From assembly GCA_902542855.1 (NCBI GenBank), contig CACBWE010000001.1, positions 36,185 to 100,184 of the forward strand: a DNA stretch of 64,000 bases, written 5' to 3'. Each line of letters begins with the position of its first letter. The stretch's first letter is position 1. The notes under the pieces were generated by a model that saw nothing but the letters and a program-made list of their open reading frames with translations, ran no database searches and was not told the DNA's origin. Origin of the DNA: an uncultured Pelagibacteraceae bacterium. GTDB taxonomy: Bacteria > Pseudomonadota > Alphaproteobacteria > Pelagibacterales > Pelagibacteraceae. Position numbers and translations under genes: made by a program. Positions 45,327-55,891 of this stretch are shown here, piece by piece.

Positions 45327-46315
45327 TGATATTAAAATCTTATGAAATCAATGATTTAAATTTAAAAAATAATTTTTTCCTTGTTTATGGAAAAAATGAA
45401 GGTCTCAAAAAAGAGATTATAAAAAAAATATTTGATAATAATAAAGAAGTTTTACAATACGAGGAAAAAGAAATTGTAGAGAATTCAAGTAATTTTATCG
45501 AAAGTATTTTAACTAACTCTTTATTTGAAGACGATAAAAAAATAATAATTAAAAGAGTAACTGATAAAATATTTAAAATTATTGAGGAATTAAGCACCAG
45601 AAACGTTGATAGATTGTCATTAATTCTCGATACAGATATTTTAGAAAAAAGGTCTAAATTAAGGTCTTTTTTTGAAAAGAATAAAAAATACGTTTGTATA
45701 GCTATTTATCCTGATACACCCCAAACTCTTCAAAAATTAGCAATTAAATTTTTTAAAGATAAAAATATTTCTATATCACAATCCAATATTAACTTAATAA
45801 TAAATAAAAGTAACGGAGACAGAGAAAAACTTTTAAAAGACGTTCAAAAGATAGAATTTTATACAAAAAATGGAAAAAAAATTACAAATGAAAATTTGAT
45901 TAAACTTATAAATTTGACAGAAGACTACAATGTATCTGAATTAATTGATAATTGCCTCGCAAAGAATGAAAAAAAAACGCTAACAATCTTAAATGAAAAT
46001 AATTTTAGCAATGAGGACTGTATATTAATCACAAGAATTTTTTTAAATAAGTCAAAAAAAATTCTTAAGCTTTGTCAGGAATTTGAAAAAAATAATAACA
46101 TTGACTTAACAATTTCTTCTGCAAAACCAGCAATTTTTTGGAAAGATAAAGAAATTACTAAACAACAAATCTATATGTGGAAACCTGAAACGATTAAAAA
46201 TTTAATATACAAAATAAATGAAATAGAATTAATTATTAAGAAAAATTTGAACAATTCAGTAAATTTAATAACCGATTTTTTATTAGAACAATCTTCAAAA
46301 GATACTAATAATTAG
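45326..46315 (+). CDS. holA: DNA polymerase III delta subunit
   Basis: Clamp-loader subunit that opens the beta sliding clamp. 329 residues, Lys/Asn-rich and diverged, but with the family pattern: FFLVYGKNEGLKKEIIKKIF (degenerate nucleotide-fold start), LTNSLFEDDKKIIIKRVTDK, IYPDTPQTLQKLAIKFFKDKNI, and the C-terminal collar region WKDKEITKQQIYMWKPETIKNLI. Position after lptE supports it. Its 3' end overlaps the convergent parB by 11 bases. Confidence 0.9.
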   Translation: MILKSYEINDLNLKNNFFLVYGKNEGLKKEIIKKIFDNNKEVLQYEEKEIVENSSNFIESILTNSLFEDDKKIIIKRVTDKIFKIIEELSTRNVDRLSLILDTDILEKRSKLRSFFEKNKKYVCIAIYPDTPQTLQKLAIKFFKDKNISISQSNINLIINKSNGDREKLLKDVQKIEFYTKNGKKITNENLIKLINLTEDYNVSELIDNCLAKNEKKTLTILNENNFSNEDCILITRIFLNKSKKILKLCQEFEKNNNIDLTISSAKPAIFWKDKEITKQQIYMWKPETIKNLIYKINEIELIIKKNLNNSVNLITDFLLEQSSKDTNN

Positions 46316-47147
46316 ATTTTATAATATCAATAATTTTATTTAATTGATCTAAGTCTTTATATTCAAAACTTATTTTGCCCTGATTCCTTTTATTATTCTG
46401 TATATCAACGTTTAAACCAATCCTATTTGAAATAGATAATTCTAACGCAATAATATTTGAATCTTTCGAAATAGTTGATTTTTGTTTTTTATTTTTAAAA
46501 ATTCTTACAAAAGCTTCTGACTGCCTCACAGTAAGCTTTTTATCGATAATTTTAGACGCTACAAAACTTGCATTATCTAGGCCTACTAAAATTTTGGCAT
46601 GCCCAGCCGTTAACTTTTGTTTCTCAATTAATTTTATAACATCAGAGGGTAAAGTTAAAATTCTTAAAGCGTTAGATATATGACTTCTGCTTTTTCCTAT
46701 AAATTTTGATACTTTTTCTTGATCGTAAGAAAATTCATCTATTAATCTCTTATAACCTTGTGCCTCCTCCAAGGGATTTAGATCGCTTCTTTGAACATTT
46801 TCAACAATAGCAAATTCCAAAGATTTTAAGTCATCAGCTTCTGTAACTACTACCGGCACATTATGAAGGCCAATTCTTTGAGCCGCAAGCCATCTTCTCT
46901 CTCCTGCAATTATTTCAAATTTTGATTGTTCATCTCTTGATTTTCTAACTATGATGGGCTGTATCATGCCTCTTTCTTTGATCGAATTGGTTAGATCTTC
47001 TAAACTAGCTTCGTCAAATATTTTCCTTGGTTGATATTTATTTGGCACTAAATCACTAATTGATATTTGATTTTTTTGAGGCTCTACTTTTGTTTCTCCT
47101 ATCAATGAAGATAATCCTCGACCTAAACCTTTTTTAATTTTTTCCAT
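46305..47147 (-). CDS. parB: Chromosome partitioning protein ParB
   Basis: parS-binding CTPase that spreads around the origin and is moved by ParA. 280 residues: N-terminal MEKIKKGLGRGLSSLIGE (ParA-contacting arm), CTP-binding region with VPNKYQPRKIFDE, GMIQPIIVRKS and IIAGERRWLAAQRIG, central helix-turn-helix FSYDQEKVSKFIGKSRSHISNALRIL, and C-terminal dimerisation domain. Its first base overlaps the parA stop. A perfect parS lies 1.4 kb upstream within rsmG. Confidence 0.97.
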   Translation of the reverse strand: MEKIKKGLGRGLSSLIGETKVEPQKNQISISDLVPNKYQPRKIFDEASLEDLTNSIKERGMIQPIIVRKSRDEQSKFEIIAGERRWLAAQRIGLHNVPVVVTEADDLKSLEFAIVENVQRSDLNPLEEAQGYKRLIDEFSYDQEKVSKFIGKSRSHISNALRILTLPSDVIKLIEKQKLTAGHAKILVGLDNASFVASKIIDKKLTVRQSEAFVRIFKNKKQKSTISKDSNIIALELSISNRIGLNVDIQNNKRNQGKISFEYKDLDQLNKIIDIIKSNY

Positions 47148-47941
47148 TAAGCTGCACTCCCTATTGTTCTTTCTTGACTCATAAACTCATCGGTAAAACT
47201 AAAATATGATTTACTACCAGGACAGGTCTTGTCGTAGATCAAAACTGGCATACCATGGGATGGGGCTTCAGATAGCCTGACATTTCTTGGAATAACAGTT
47301 GAGTAAACTTTTTCACTAAAATAATCCCTAGCTTCTTTCTCAACTTGTGATGAAAGCTTATTTCTTTTGTCGTACATAGTTAAAAGTATACCTCTGATTT
47401 TCAAATCTGGATTTAAACTTACTTTTATCCTTTCGATTGTTTTCATTAGCTGTGTTAACCCTTCTAAAGCAAAAAATTCAGTCTGAAGTGGTACCAATAG
47501 AGAGTTTGAACTTACAAGTGCCATTACTGTCAACAAGCTTAACGAAGGTGGGCAATCGATCAAGACATAATCATATAACCTTCTAGAATCGTTTAAATAT
47601 GCGGTTAATTTAGTCTTTAGTATAAATGCCCTATTACTGTCATCAGCAGTCTCTACTTCTAAACCCGATAAATCTACATTAGATGTTATAATATCTAAAT
47701 TTTCAAACTGTGTTTTTTTAATCACATCACTAATTTCTCTAGTTCCATTCAAAACTCCATAAATTGTATCACTTGAGTTATCCATATTTGATAATCCTAG
47801 ACCTGTGGTAGCATTTCCTTGTGGATCTAGGTCAATTACTAAAATTTTTTTATCTATTTGAGATAAACCTGCTGCAAGATTTATCACCGTAGTAGTTTTT
47901 CCAACCCCACCCTTTTGATTTATTACTGAAATAATTTGCAT
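47147..47941 (-). CDS. parA: Chromosome partitioning ATPase ParA/Soj
   Basis: Walker-type ATPase whose DNA-bound gradient pulls ParB-parS complexes apart. 264 residues with deviant Walker A VINQKGGVGKTTTVINLA, DLDPQGNATTGLG, YVLIDCPPSLSLLTVMAL (Walker B) and VPLQTEFFALEGLTQLM. Small ParA lacking an N-terminal regulatory domain, so a chromosomal type. Follows rsmG directly. Confidence 0.98.
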   Translation of the reverse strand: MQIISVINQKGGVGKTTTVINLAAGLSQIDKKILVIDLDPQGNATTGLGLSNMDNSSDTIYGVLNGTREISDVIKKTQFENLDIITSNVDLSGLEVETADDSNRAFILKTKLTAYLNDSRRLYDYVLIDCPPSLSLLTVMALVSSNSLLVPLQTEFFALEGLTQLMKTIERIKVSLNPDLKIRGILLTMYDKRNKLSSQVEKEARDYFSEKVYSTVIPRNVRLSEAPSHGMPVLIYDKTCPGSKSYFSFTDEFMSQERTIGSAA

Positions 47942-48586
47942 TTAATTTTTTTTTTTAATTTTTTTAATATTTATTAAAAATGAGTCTTCGCTTGTTAAAC
48001 TTTTTTTTTCTATATACTCCAGTTCCCAATTTTTTTTGGAATTTTCAAAAATTTTTTTTCCACTCCTCCCCATAAAAAAAATTAAATTTTTATATTTTGA
48101 AAAATTTTCATATACTAATTCTAAAACTACTGGCATTGGTTTAAATGCTCTAGACATTATCGTTCCTGTTTTTAAATTTTTAATTTCAAAAATATTTTTT
48201 TGGAAAACCTTTGTGTTTAAATTTAATTTTTTTGAAACTTCCCTTAAAAAATGGCTCTTATGATAGCTTTTTTCATAAAGGTGCACATTCATATTATTTT
48301 TCATATTTTTTAGTATAATTGCTACGATTATGCCTGGCATACCCCCTCCAGAACCTATATCTGTGATTGTATTGCTATTTAAGTCAACAAAATCAATAAT
48401 TTGTGCAGAATCTATAATATGTCGGTCAACTATAGCCTTTTTTGATGCTGTATTTTGGCTAATTATGTTGATTTTTTTATTTTTTTCAAGAATCATAGAT
48501 ATATAGTTTTCAAAGTCCAAAAATGTTTCACGTGAAACATTTAAGTGATTGATTCTAGAATAAGAATTTAAAATTTCTTGATCCAT
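47942..48586 (-). CDS. rsmG: 16S rRNA (guanine-527-N7)-methyltransferase
   Basis: SAM-dependent enzyme methylating G527 of 16S rRNA. 214 residues. N-terminal HLNVSRETFLDFENYISMILEKNKKINI, then IDSAQIIDF, the SAM loop TITDIGSGGGMPGIIVAI and MSRAFKPMPVVLELV. The codons for L-N-V-S-R-E-T-F are the perfect parS site, a sequence constraint shared with rsmG/gidB genes of other bacteria. C-terminus is Lys-rich. Shares a base with mnmG upstream; parA follows. Confidence 0.95.
   Translation of the reverse strand: MDQEILNSYSRINHLNVSRETFLDFENYISMILEKNKKINIISQNTASKKAIVDRHIIDSAQIIDFVDLNSNTITDIGSGGGMPGIIVAIILKNMKNNMNVHLYEKSYHKSHFLREVSKKLNLNTKVFQKNIFEIKNLKTGTIMSRAFKPMPVVLELVYENFSKYKNLIFFMGRSGKKIFENSKKNWELEYIEKKSLTSEDSFLINIKKIKKKN
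48534..48549. promoter_or_regulatory. parS centromere site
   Basis: TGTTTCACGTGAAACA, the exact 16-base palindromic consensus for chromosomal ParB binding. It lies in the N-terminal coding part of rsmG, about 1.4 kb from parB and 7.3 kb from the proposed oriC. I found no second copy in the window. Confidence 0.97.
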
Positions 48587-50457
48587 TAAGCTATATGCTT
48601 AATAGACTTTCTTTTGACGTGTGACAACAAAATATATACAGCGGCAGGAGTTATCCCGTCAATTCTTAGAGCTTGACCCATTGTTTTGGGCTTTATTTCT
48701 TTAAATTTCGCTTTTACCTCATTAGATAAACCTGGTAGCCCGTCATAATTGATTTTATCTGGAATAATTAGGTTTTCGTCCCTTTTAAATGCTAAAATAT
48801 CAGCTTTTTGCTTCTTTAAATATCCTCTGTAATGAGCGTTAATTTCTACTTGTTCATCAATTTCTTTGCTAAAAAAAGGTATATCGGACCATATTTCCCT
48901 AATTTTACTCATATTTACCCCTTTTTGGGTTAAAACTTCGCTTGATGATCTCAATATTCCGTCTTTTGCTATTTTTATTCCATATTTCTCAGCTTTAGAG
49001 GGTGAAATCTTGGAATTTCTCATTATTGAATTTATTTGACTAATTTGCTCAAATTTACTCAAATATATTGCTTTTCTCCTATCACCTATTAAACCAATTT
49101 CTATTCCCTTTGCAGTTAATCTTTGATCAGCATTATCAGATCGTAAGCTCAATCGATATTCTGCTCTTGATGTAAACATTCTGTATGGCTCAGCTACCCC
49201 TTTGGTCACCAAATCATCAATCATTACTCCAATGTAAGCGTCAGATCTATCAATTATGAATGGTTCTAATTTTTTAACGGACAAAGCAGCATTTATTCCT
49301 GCTATAAGGCCTTGTGCAGCAGCTTCCTCATATCCCGTTGTACCATTAATCTGACCGGCTAGATAAAGGTTGCTTATCTTCTTAGTTTCAAGGGTTAAGA
49401 ATAGTTCACGTGGATCTACATAGTCGTATTCTATTGCATATCCTGGTCTAATTATAGTAACATTTTTTAAACCATTGATATTATTACATATTTCTTGCTG
49501 AACGTTGGCTGGAAGCGATGTTGAGATACCATTTGGGTAAATTGTGTGATCATTTAGACCCTCAGGTTCTAAAAATATTTGATGACGAACTTTATCTGCA
49601 AATTTCACTATTTTATCTTCTATTGATGGACAATATCTTGGGCCTACTCCTTTTATACTGCCTGAGTACATAGCACTCTTTGATAAATTCTTTTCTATAA
49701 TTTTATGAACCTTCTCATTTGTGTATGTCATTCGGCAGGACACTTGTTTGTTCAAATTTTTTTTTGTTAAGAATGAAAAAAAATAAGGATCCTGATCTGC
49801 AAATTGTTCCTCTAAGTTTTCAAAATTAATTGTTCTTGCATCTAGTCTTGGTGGGGTTCCAGTTTTTAATCTTCCAATTTTAAAATCATATTTTGCTAAT
49901 TGTTCACTTAAACCTGTAGAAGGTTTTTCATCATATCTTCCAGCAGGAGTTCTTTCATCACCTATATGTATCAAACCATTTAAAAAAGTGCCTGTTGTGA
50001 GTATTATCTTGTTAGATATAACTTTCTTACCTTCTTTAGTTTCAAATCCACTTATTGAATTTTTATCGAAAATAAACTTTACTACAGGATCAGAAAAAAC
50101 GTTTAAATTACAATAGTTTAGCAATTTTTCTTGCATATATTTGCGATAAAGCGATCTATCTGATTGAGTTCTTGGTCCTCTGACTGCAGGCCCTCTACTT
50201 CTATTTAATAATCTAAATTGAATACCTGATTTATCTGCTACGTCTCCCATAACACCATCAAGGGCATCTATTTCTCTAACCAAATGACCTTTACCCAAAC
50301 CTCCTATTGCCGGGTTGCAAGACATCTCACCGATCGTTTCTATTTTATGAGTAAATAGGGCAGTATTCACTCCGAGACGAGCAGAAGCTGCTGCAGCTTC
50401 ACATCCGGCATGGCCTCCTCCAATTACAACTACATCAAATGACAAATCATTTTTCAT
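48586..50457 (-). CDS. mnmG: tRNA uridine 5-carboxymethylaminomethyl modification enzyme MnmG (GidA)
   Basis: FAD-dependent partner of MnmE that makes the cmnm5 modification at wobble U34. 623 residues: FAD loop [58 protein letters not shown], second signature [27 protein letters not shown], and the C-terminal helical domain with [11 protein letters not shown]. First gene of a mnmG-rsmG-parA-parB run. The 117-base gap before it separates it from mnmE and probably holds its promoter (a TATAAT-like element lies about 20 bases upstream of the start). Confidence 0.98.
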   Translation of the reverse strand: MKNDLSFDVVVIGGGHAGCEAAAASARLGVNTALFTHKIETIGEMSCNPAIGGLGKGHLVREIDALDGVMGDVADKSGIQFRLLNRSRGPAVRGPRTQSDRSLYRKYMQEKLLNYCNLNVFSDPVVKFIFDKNSISGFETKEGKKVISNKIILTTGTFLNGLIHIGDERTPAGRYDEKPSTGLSEQLAKYDFKIGRLKTGTPPRLDARTINFENLEEQFADQDPYFFSFLTKKNLNKQVSCRMTYTNEKVHKIIEKNLSKSAMYSGSIKGVGPRYCPSIEDKIVKFADKVRHQIFLEPEGLNDHTIYPNGISTSLPANVQQEICNNINGLKNVTIIRPGYAIEYDYVDPRELFLTLETKKISNLYLAGQINGTTGYEEAAAQGLIAGINAALSVKKLEPFIIDRSDAYIGVMIDDLVTKGVAEPYRMFTSRAEYRLSLRSDNADQRLTAKGIEIGLIGDRRKAIYLSKFEQISQINSIMRNSKISPSKAEKYGIKIAKDGILRSSSEVLTQKGVNMSKIREIWSDIPFFSKEIDEQVEINAHYRGYLKKQKADILAFKRDENLIIPDKINYDGLPGLSNEVKAKFKEIKPKTMGQALRIDGITPAAVYILLSHVKRKSIKHIA

Positions 50458-50574
50458 AATCCAAATCTATATGTGATTATATAATTTACAAGATAGGCTT
50501 AATTTTTTGTAAATAAGCCACATTTATCAACGTTTTTAGGTAAAAAAATGCAAAAAAACCAGCAAAATTTAGTA

Positions 50575-51906
50575 TTATTTACCGATGCAAAAATCGTTGA
50601 AAATGCTACCTAATATCTCCTCTACATCGACTTTTCCAACAATCATACCCAAATGTCGAGTAGCTAATCTTAAATCTTCTGCAGCTTTATCGTAATCTTC
50701 GATTTTTTTTTTTTGATTAAAGTTATTTAGATGATCCAAACACTGTTGCAGATGTTGCCTGTGTCTCTCTCTTGTAATTAAAATATCATCACTTGTAAGA
50801 AATTTATTTTTTAAATTATTTTTTATTTTTAATATTAATTCTTCAATGTTTTTATTTTCTTTAATAGAAATTAAAACATGATTTGTTTTTTTAATTTCTA
50901 GATCAATATCTTTTTCTAAAAGATCAGATTTATTTATAACTAAAATTGCATTCTCATCTAATAAACTCTTCAAAACATCAGTAAAATCAAGGCTTTTTGC
51001 ATCAACCACAACAAGCTTTAAATCTGCTTCCTCAGCTCTATTTAGAGATAATTTAATTCCTTTTTTTTCTATCTCATCTTTAGAATCTCTTATTCCGGCT
51101 GTATCAGAAATTATTACTGGATAGCCGTCTATATTTAAATGGGTTTCGATCACGTCTCTAGTTGTGCCTGCAATTTCAGAGACGATTGCAACATCACGAT
51201 TAGATAAGTGATTTATCAAGCTAGATTTGCCGGCATTAGTTGGTCCTAGGATTGCAATTTTAAAACCTTCCCTAATTCTTTCTCCAACTTTTTGATCGTT
51301 TAATATTTTTTTAATTTTATTTATTACTTCATCTGAGCTGTTTTTGATTTCATCTAAAATATTATTAGGCAGATCTTCCTCTGGAAAATCAATTTTTGCC
51401 TCAACATGTGATAAAATTTTTAAAAGTTTTTCTCTAAGAAAACTAAATTGATCAGATGATTTTCCATTCATGATTTTTATTGCTTGTTGTCTTTGAATTT
51501 CTGTTTCTGAAGAAATCAAATCAGCAATACTTTCTGCTTTAAGTAAATTAATTTTTCCATTTTGAAATGCTAGTTTTGTAAATTCACCTGGCTCAGCTAA
51601 TCTACAATTTTCTATATCTGAAAGAGAAGAGTGCAGGGCATCCACAACAGCTTTACTACCATGAACTTGAATTTCAGCCATATCTTCACCTGTGTAGCTC
51701 TCAGGACCAGGAAACCACAAAACTAATCCCTCATCAATCAGCTCAGAAGTGTTGATTTTATTGATTTTTCTTAATGTTGCTACTCTCGGCTTTGGTAGCT
51801 CCTTACCAGTTAAAAGTTCAATTACTTTTGAAGTGTCTTGTCCTGAAAGTCTTATTACAGCTACACCTGATATACCAGGACCACTCGATAAAGCATAAAT
51901 TGTCAT
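50575..51906 (-). CDS. mnmE: tRNA modification GTPase MnmE (TrmE)
   Basis: GTPase acting with MnmG in wobble uridine modification. 443 residues: N-terminal tetrahydrofolate-binding domain (TIYALSSGPGISGVAVIRLSG), helical domain, inserted G domain with GPTNAGKSSLINHLSNRDVAIVSEIAGTTRD, DTAGIR and NKSD, and C-terminal FCIGK carrying the catalytic Cys of the CxGK motif. About 60 bases separate it from rho upstream. Confidence 0.97.
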   Translation of the reverse strand: MTIYALSSGPGISGVAVIRLSGQDTSKVIELLTGKELPKPRVATLRKINKINTSELIDEGLVLWFPGPESYTGEDMAEIQVHGSKAVVDALHSSLSDIENCRLAEPGEFTKLAFQNGKINLLKAESIADLISSETEIQRQQAIKIMNGKSSDQFSFLREKLLKILSHVEAKIDFPEEDLPNNILDEIKNSSDEVINKIKKILNDQKVGERIREGFKIAILGPTNAGKSSLINHLSNRDVAIVSEIAGTTRDVIETHLNIDGYPVIISDTAGIRDSKDEIEKKGIKLSLNRAEEADLKLVVVDAKSLDFTDVLKSLLDENAILVINKSDLLEKDIDLEIKKTNHVLISIKENKNIEELILKIKNNLKNKFLTSDDILITRERHRQHLQQCLDHLNNFNQKKKIEDYDKAAEDLRLATRHLGMIVGKVDVEEILGSIFNDFCIGK

Positions 51907-51968
51907 TCAAAGATTATATCTTCAAATTTATGTCTCTGTAAAACTTAAAATTATAATGAAAAAATCTT

Positions 51969-53237
51969 TTAAGCTGGTTTATTCATTGAGTTAAAAAACT
52001 CAGCATTGTTTTTTGTATCTTTTAATTTTGAGTTAATAAACTCTATGGCATCCATGGTTCCCATTGGAGCGATTATTCTTCTTAGCACGTTCATTTTTTG
52101 TAAATCATTTTTGTCAAACAATAATTCTTCTCTTCTTGTGCCTGATTTTGTTATATCAATAGCTGGATAAATTCTCTTATCAGCAATTTTTCTATCTAGT
52201 ATTGTTTCACTGTTACCTGTTCCTTTAAATTCTTCAAAGATGACTTCGTCCATTCTGCTTCCTGTATCAATTAAAGCAGTAGAGATAATTGTTAATGAAC
52301 CGCCTTCCTCAATGTTTCGTGCTGCACCAAAAAATCTTTTAGGTCTTTGGAGTGCATTTGCATCAACACCCCCTGTTAAAACTTTACCAGAACTTGGTAT
52401 TACAGCGTTATAAGCTCTTCCTAATCTTGTTATAGAATCTAGTAATATAATAACATCTTTTTTATGTTCGGTTAGTCTTTTAGCTTTTTCAATAACCATT
52501 TCGGCCACTGCCACGTGCCTTTGAGCTGGTTCGTCGAAAGTAGAGCTAATTACTTCACCTTTTACAGTTCTTTGCATGTCTGTTACTTCTTCTGGACGTT
52601 CATCAATCAGCAGTACCATCAGATAGCACTCTGGATAATTTTTAGCTATTGAGTTTGCGATACTTTGCAAAATCATAGTTTTTCCAGCTTTGGGTGGGGA
52701 AATAATTATAGATCTTTGTCCTTTACCAATCGGGCTGACCAGATCAATAAGTCTTGGAGTTAAATCTTGTTTTTTTTCAACTTTTGTAGTCTCAACTTCC
52801 ATCACTAACTGTTTATCTGGATATAACGGCGTTAGGTTATCAAATGCAATTTTATGTCTTGCTTTTTCTGGTTCCTCAAAATTTATCTTACTCACTTGTA
52901 ATAGGGCAAAATATCTTTCGCCCTCTTTAGGCGCCCTTACTGGTCCTTCAACTGTGTCTCCAGTTCTCAAACCAAATTTTCTTATTTGACTTGGACTAAC
53001 ATATATATCATCAGGTCCTGGAAGATAATTTGACTCCATCGCTCTTAGGAAACCAAAACCGTCTTGTAATAACTGCAAAACACCTACTCCTGTAATTTCC
53101 TCTTTTTCAGCAACTTTCTTAAGGATAGCAAAAAGAATTTCCTGTTTTCTTAATGTGCTAGCATTTTCAATGCCAAGCTCTTCTGCTTGAGTAATGAGCT
53201 GTTCAGATGATTTTAGTTTTAGTTCTTGAATGTTCAT
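51969..53237 (-). CDS. rho: Transcription termination factor Rho
   Basis: Hexameric RNA helicase for factor-dependent termination. 422 residues: N-terminal helical domain ([22 protein letters not shown]), RNA-binding cold-shock-like domain ([35 protein letters not shown]), Walker [14 protein letters not shown], Walker [19 protein letters not shown]-loop regions [28 protein letters not shown]. Likely important in this genome because few intrinsic terminators are visible between genes. Confidence 0.98.
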   Translation of the reverse strand: MNIQELKLKSSEQLITQAEELGIENASTLRKQEILFAILKKVAEKEEITGVGVLQLLQDGFGFLRAMESNYLPGPDDIYVSPSQIRKFGLRTGDTVEGPVRAPKEGERYFALLQVSKINFEEPEKARHKIAFDNLTPLYPDKQLVMEVETTKVEKKQDLTPRLIDLVSPIGKGQRSIIISPPKAGKTMILQSIANSIAKNYPECYLMVLLIDERPEEVTDMQRTVKGEVISSTFDEPAQRHVAVAEMVIEKAKRLTEHKKDVIILLDSITRLGRAYNAVIPSSGKVLTGGVDANALQRPKRFFGAARNIEEGGSLTIISTALIDTGSRMDEVIFEEFKGTGNSETILDRKIADKRIYPAIDITKSGTRREELLFDKNDLQKMNVLRRIIAPMGTMDAIEFINSKLKDTKNNAEFFNSMNKPA

Positions 53238-53304
53238 GATTATTTTTTTTGATAAGGACTTATCAGATGATATTAATATATATACTACTGTTGTTATTTC
53301 AACC

Positions 53305-53739
53305 CTAGATTGGCTTAAAAATAGCTAAAAATACAACTATAATTAAGATAATCGTGGGTATTTCGTTAATAATCCTAAAGAATTTTGCAGATCTTGTATT
53401 TGTAGAATTTTTTAAAGCAACAAGACATTTCCCCAAATAATCATTATACGCAGATAGCAATATCATTAAAACAATCTTTATCTGAAACCATAATTGAGAA
53501 AAAATATCTATTCCATTGAGATAAATTAATACTAATCCAAAAACCCAAGTAAAAATCATTGCAGGGCGCATAATGTAGTAAAATAACCTTCTTTCCATAA
53601 TTTCAAAAATATCTGTCGCTTCTTTTTTTTCTTTATTTTCAACGTGGTAAACAAAAATTCTAGGAAGATACAAAAGACCAGCCATCCAAGAAATGACTGC
53701 AATTAAATGCAAAGATTTAAATAATAAATACGAATTCAT
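53305..53739 (-). CDS. hemJ: Protoporphyrinogen IX oxidase HemJ
   Basis: Membrane haem-biosynthesis enzyme oxidising protoporphyrinogen IX to protoporphyrin IX. 144 residues, four hydrophobic helices; conserved [27 protein letters not shown] has the haem-ligand His and family start, and [12 protein letters not shown] follows. It precedes hemH, the next enzyme in the path, by three bases on the same strand... the order along transcription is hemE-hemH-hemJ, giving three late haem steps in one unit. Confidence 0.92.
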   Translation of the reverse strand: MNSYLLFKSLHLIAVISWMAGLLYLPRIFVYHVENKEKKEATDIFEIMERRLFYYIMRPAMIFTWVFGLVLIYLNGIDIFSQLWFQIKIVLMILLSAYNDYLGKCLVALKNSTNTRSAKFFRIINEIPTIILIIVVFLAIFKPI

Positions 53740-53742
53740 ATA

Positions 53743-54738
53743 TCAAATATTTCGTTCAATTAAGGATTTTAATAAAAAAATATGATCATCATTATCATTT
53801 AAACAAGGAACCATATCAAAATTTTCTCCCCCGGCACTAATAAAACTCTCTTTACCTTGAATTAAAATTTCCTCCAACGTCTCGACACAGTCAGACGAAA
53901 AGCCCGGGCAAATTGTAAGAACATTTTTGACTCCTTCTTTAGGCAAGTTTTCTAGAGTCTTATCAGTATATGGTTGAAGCCATTCTTGTGGGCCAAATCT
54001 TGATTGGAATGTAGTTTTAATTTTAATTGAACTAAATTTTTCTGAGATAAGTCTTGTCGTTTTATGACAATAACAATGATAAGGATCACCTTTATCAAAA
54101 TATTTTTTTGGTATGCCATGATAAGAAGCTATAATAAGATCTGGCTTCCAATTTATTTCATTAAGTTTTTTGTTAATGGAATTAACGAGTGCCTCAATAT
54201 AAAGAGAATCAGATTCATAATGTGGTATTATTTTCAAAGAAGGTTGCCATCTCATTTTCATTAAAGTTCTATAAACTTCATCACAGACTGTTGCTGTTGT
54301 GGCAGCAGCATATTGTGGATAAAGAGGAAGTATGACCAAACTTTCACAACCCTTTTCATGTAATTTATGAATCTTACTTTTAATACTAGGATTTCCATAT
54401 CTCATTGCAAAGTCTATAATGACATTTTCTTTAGTATTTGAGTTTGAAATTTTCTCACTTTGCTTTTTTGTATAATAGAGAAGTGGAGACATATTTTTGT
54501 CTTTCATCCATATTTCCTTATAAGCTTTGGCTGTTTTGGAAGGCCTAAAATTTAAAATAAAAACATTTAAAATTATTTGCCAGATCACAGGGTTTATTTC
54601 GATAACCCTTCTATCAGAAAGAAACTCTCTTAAATATTTTCTTATGTCGAACCAATTAGTAGAGTCAGGTGTCCCTAAATTAATTATCAGAACGCCAGTT
54701 TTGCCATACTTTATGGGAGGATGATTTTTTTCAATCAT
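53743..54738 (-). CDS. hemH: Ferrochelatase
   Basis: Inserts Fe(II) into protoporphyrin IX. 331 residues: start region KTGVLIINLGTPDS, catalytic His in IIASYHGIPKKYFDKGDPYHCYCHKTTRL, FQSRFGPQEWLQPYTD and the C-terminal CPGFSSDCVETLEEI. Four-base overlap with hemE upstream and three-base gap to hemJ. The CYC and CPGFSSDC cysteines could be metal ligands, as in some ferrochelatases, but a cluster is not proven. Confidence 0.97.
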   Translation of the reverse strand: MIEKNHPPIKYGKTGVLIINLGTPDSTNWFDIRKYLREFLSDRRVIEINPVIWQIILNVFILNFRPSKTAKAYKEIWMKDKNMSPLLYYTKKQSEKISNSNTKENVIIDFAMRYGNPSIKSKIHKLHEKGCESLVILPLYPQYAAATTATVCDEVYRTLMKMRWQPSLKIIPHYESDSLYIEALVNSINKKLNEINWKPDLIIASYHGIPKKYFDKGDPYHCYCHKTTRLISEKFSSIKIKTTFQSRFGPQEWLQPYTDKTLENLPKEGVKNVLTICPGFSSDCVETLEEILIQGKESFISAGGENFDMVPCLNDNDDHIFLLKSLIERNI

Positions 54739-55739
54739 TTAAAATCTTTTACAATTTTGATTAAATTTTCTACCATCTCTGGATTAGTTTCGGGCAAAAT
54801 TCCATGACCAAGATTAAATATATATGGATGATCTTTAAAAATTTCTAGATATTTATTGGCTTCTTTTTTTAAGTTTTCATAATCAGTTAAAAGTATTTTG
54901 GGATCTAAACCGCCTTGTACAGGTATCTTTATATCTTTTAATATTTTTTTCGGATCAACATTGTAGTCAATATTAACAGCATCGGGTTGGACAATGTCAC
55001 AGAATTCCTTGTAGTTTTTTATTTCTCTTGGAAAACAGATCACTGGAATGTTTAAAGATTTTACGAAGTTTACCAAACTTAAAGTTGGGGTATAAACATA
55101 GTTTGGTAAATCTTTTTCTTCTAGTAGCCCAGACCAACTATCAAAAATTTGAATTATATTTGCACCGTTATCAACTTGGTTTTTGATATGAACTTTTAAA
55201 AATTTTTCAATAATTAATAAAATTCTATTTATTAAAAAATTGTCGTTAAAAAAATCTTTTTTTAAATTATTTTTAGGTGATTTTTGGTTAATCATATAAA
55301 CTAATAACGTCCACGGAGCTCCAACAAATCCAATAATATTTTTGTCATTCAAATCTGGATTTGAGCTAACTTTTTTTATTGCTTTATAAACACGGTGTAC
55401 TTTTTCAACAAAATCAATTTCATCAATATTTGAAATTTCATTGAGATTTAATTCCCCCAATTTAGGCCCAAATTTTTTCTCAAATTCTACTTTTTGACCT
55501 AACCCATATGGAAGCATTAAAATATCCGAGAATATTATTGCAGCGTCAAAGTCAAATCTTTTTAAAGGTTGTAGAGTTATTTCTGAAGATAAAGTATCAT
55601 TTAAACACAGGTCAATAAAGTTAGGATTGTTTTTTCTAATTTCTCTAAATTCTGGTAAATATCTTCCTGCTTGTCTCATGATCCATATAGGATTGAAGGA
55701 AGTATCCTTGTTAATTATTACTTTGTTCAAAGGTTTCAT
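54735..55739 (-). CDS. hemE: Uroporphyrinogen decarboxylase
   Basis: Converts uroporphyrinogen III to coproporphyrinogen III. 334 residues: NPIWIMRQAGRYLPEFRE with the substrate-binding Arg residues, AAIIFSDILMLPYGLG with the catalytic Asp, GFVGAPWTLLVYM, and C-terminal FNLGHGILPETNPEMVENLI. First gene of hemE-hemH-hemJ. Its start adjoins the 266-base gap proposed as oriC, the same neighbour relation as in Caulobacter and Rickettsia. Confidence 0.97.
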   Translation of the reverse strand: MKPLNKVIINKDTSFNPIWIMRQAGRYLPEFREIRKNNPNFIDLCLNDTLSSEITLQPLKRFDFDAAIIFSDILMLPYGLGQKVEFEKKFGPKLGELNLNEISNIDEIDFVEKVHRVYKAIKKVSSNPDLNDKNIIGFVGAPWTLLVYMINQKSPKNNLKKDFFNDNFLINRILLIIEKFLKVHIKNQVDNGANIIQIFDSWSGLLEEKDLPNYVYTPTLSLVNFVKSLNIPVICFPREIKNYKEFCDIVQPDAVNIDYNVDPKKILKDIKIPVQGGLDPKILLTDYENLKKEANKYLEIFKDHPYIFNLGHGILPETNPEMVENLIKIVKDFK

Positions 55740-55777
55740 AAATAAGTATTATTAATTATTGTAGTTGTAATATATCC

Positions 55778-55786
55778 TGTGAATAA
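55778..55786 (-). promoter_or_regulatory. DnaA box (TTATTCACA)
   Basis: Plus strand TGTGAATAA, reverse complement TTATTCACA, which fits the relaxed consensus TTWTNCACA exactly. Inside the proposed oriC. Confidence 0.6.
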
Positions 55787-55810
55787 AGGTGATTATTTTT
55801 TATAAACATT

Positions 55811-55819
55811 ATATTCACA
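55811..55819 (+). promoter_or_regulatory. DnaA-box-like ATATTCACA
   Basis: One mismatch at the first base from TTWTNCACA. Inverted relative to the box at 55778, 25 bases away. Confidence 0.4.
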
Positions 55820-55882
55820 ATTTACCAACATGTTATGTTTATAAAATTGTTTAAAATGAAGCTTTTTTATCATATTAATTTT

Positions 55883-55891
55883 TGTGGATTG
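55883..55891 (-). promoter_or_regulatory. DnaA-box-like CAATCCACA
   Basis: Plus strand TGTGGATTG; reverse complement keeps the TCCACA core and differs at the first two bases from TTATCCACA. Confidence 0.4.

Noticed and set aside
50458..50574. Hairpin GGCTTA/TAAGCC between mnmE and mnmG as a terminator
   Set aside because: Six AT-rich pairs, a long loop and no U-tract after the stem on either strand; probably chance. Mapped promoters would be needed to say more.
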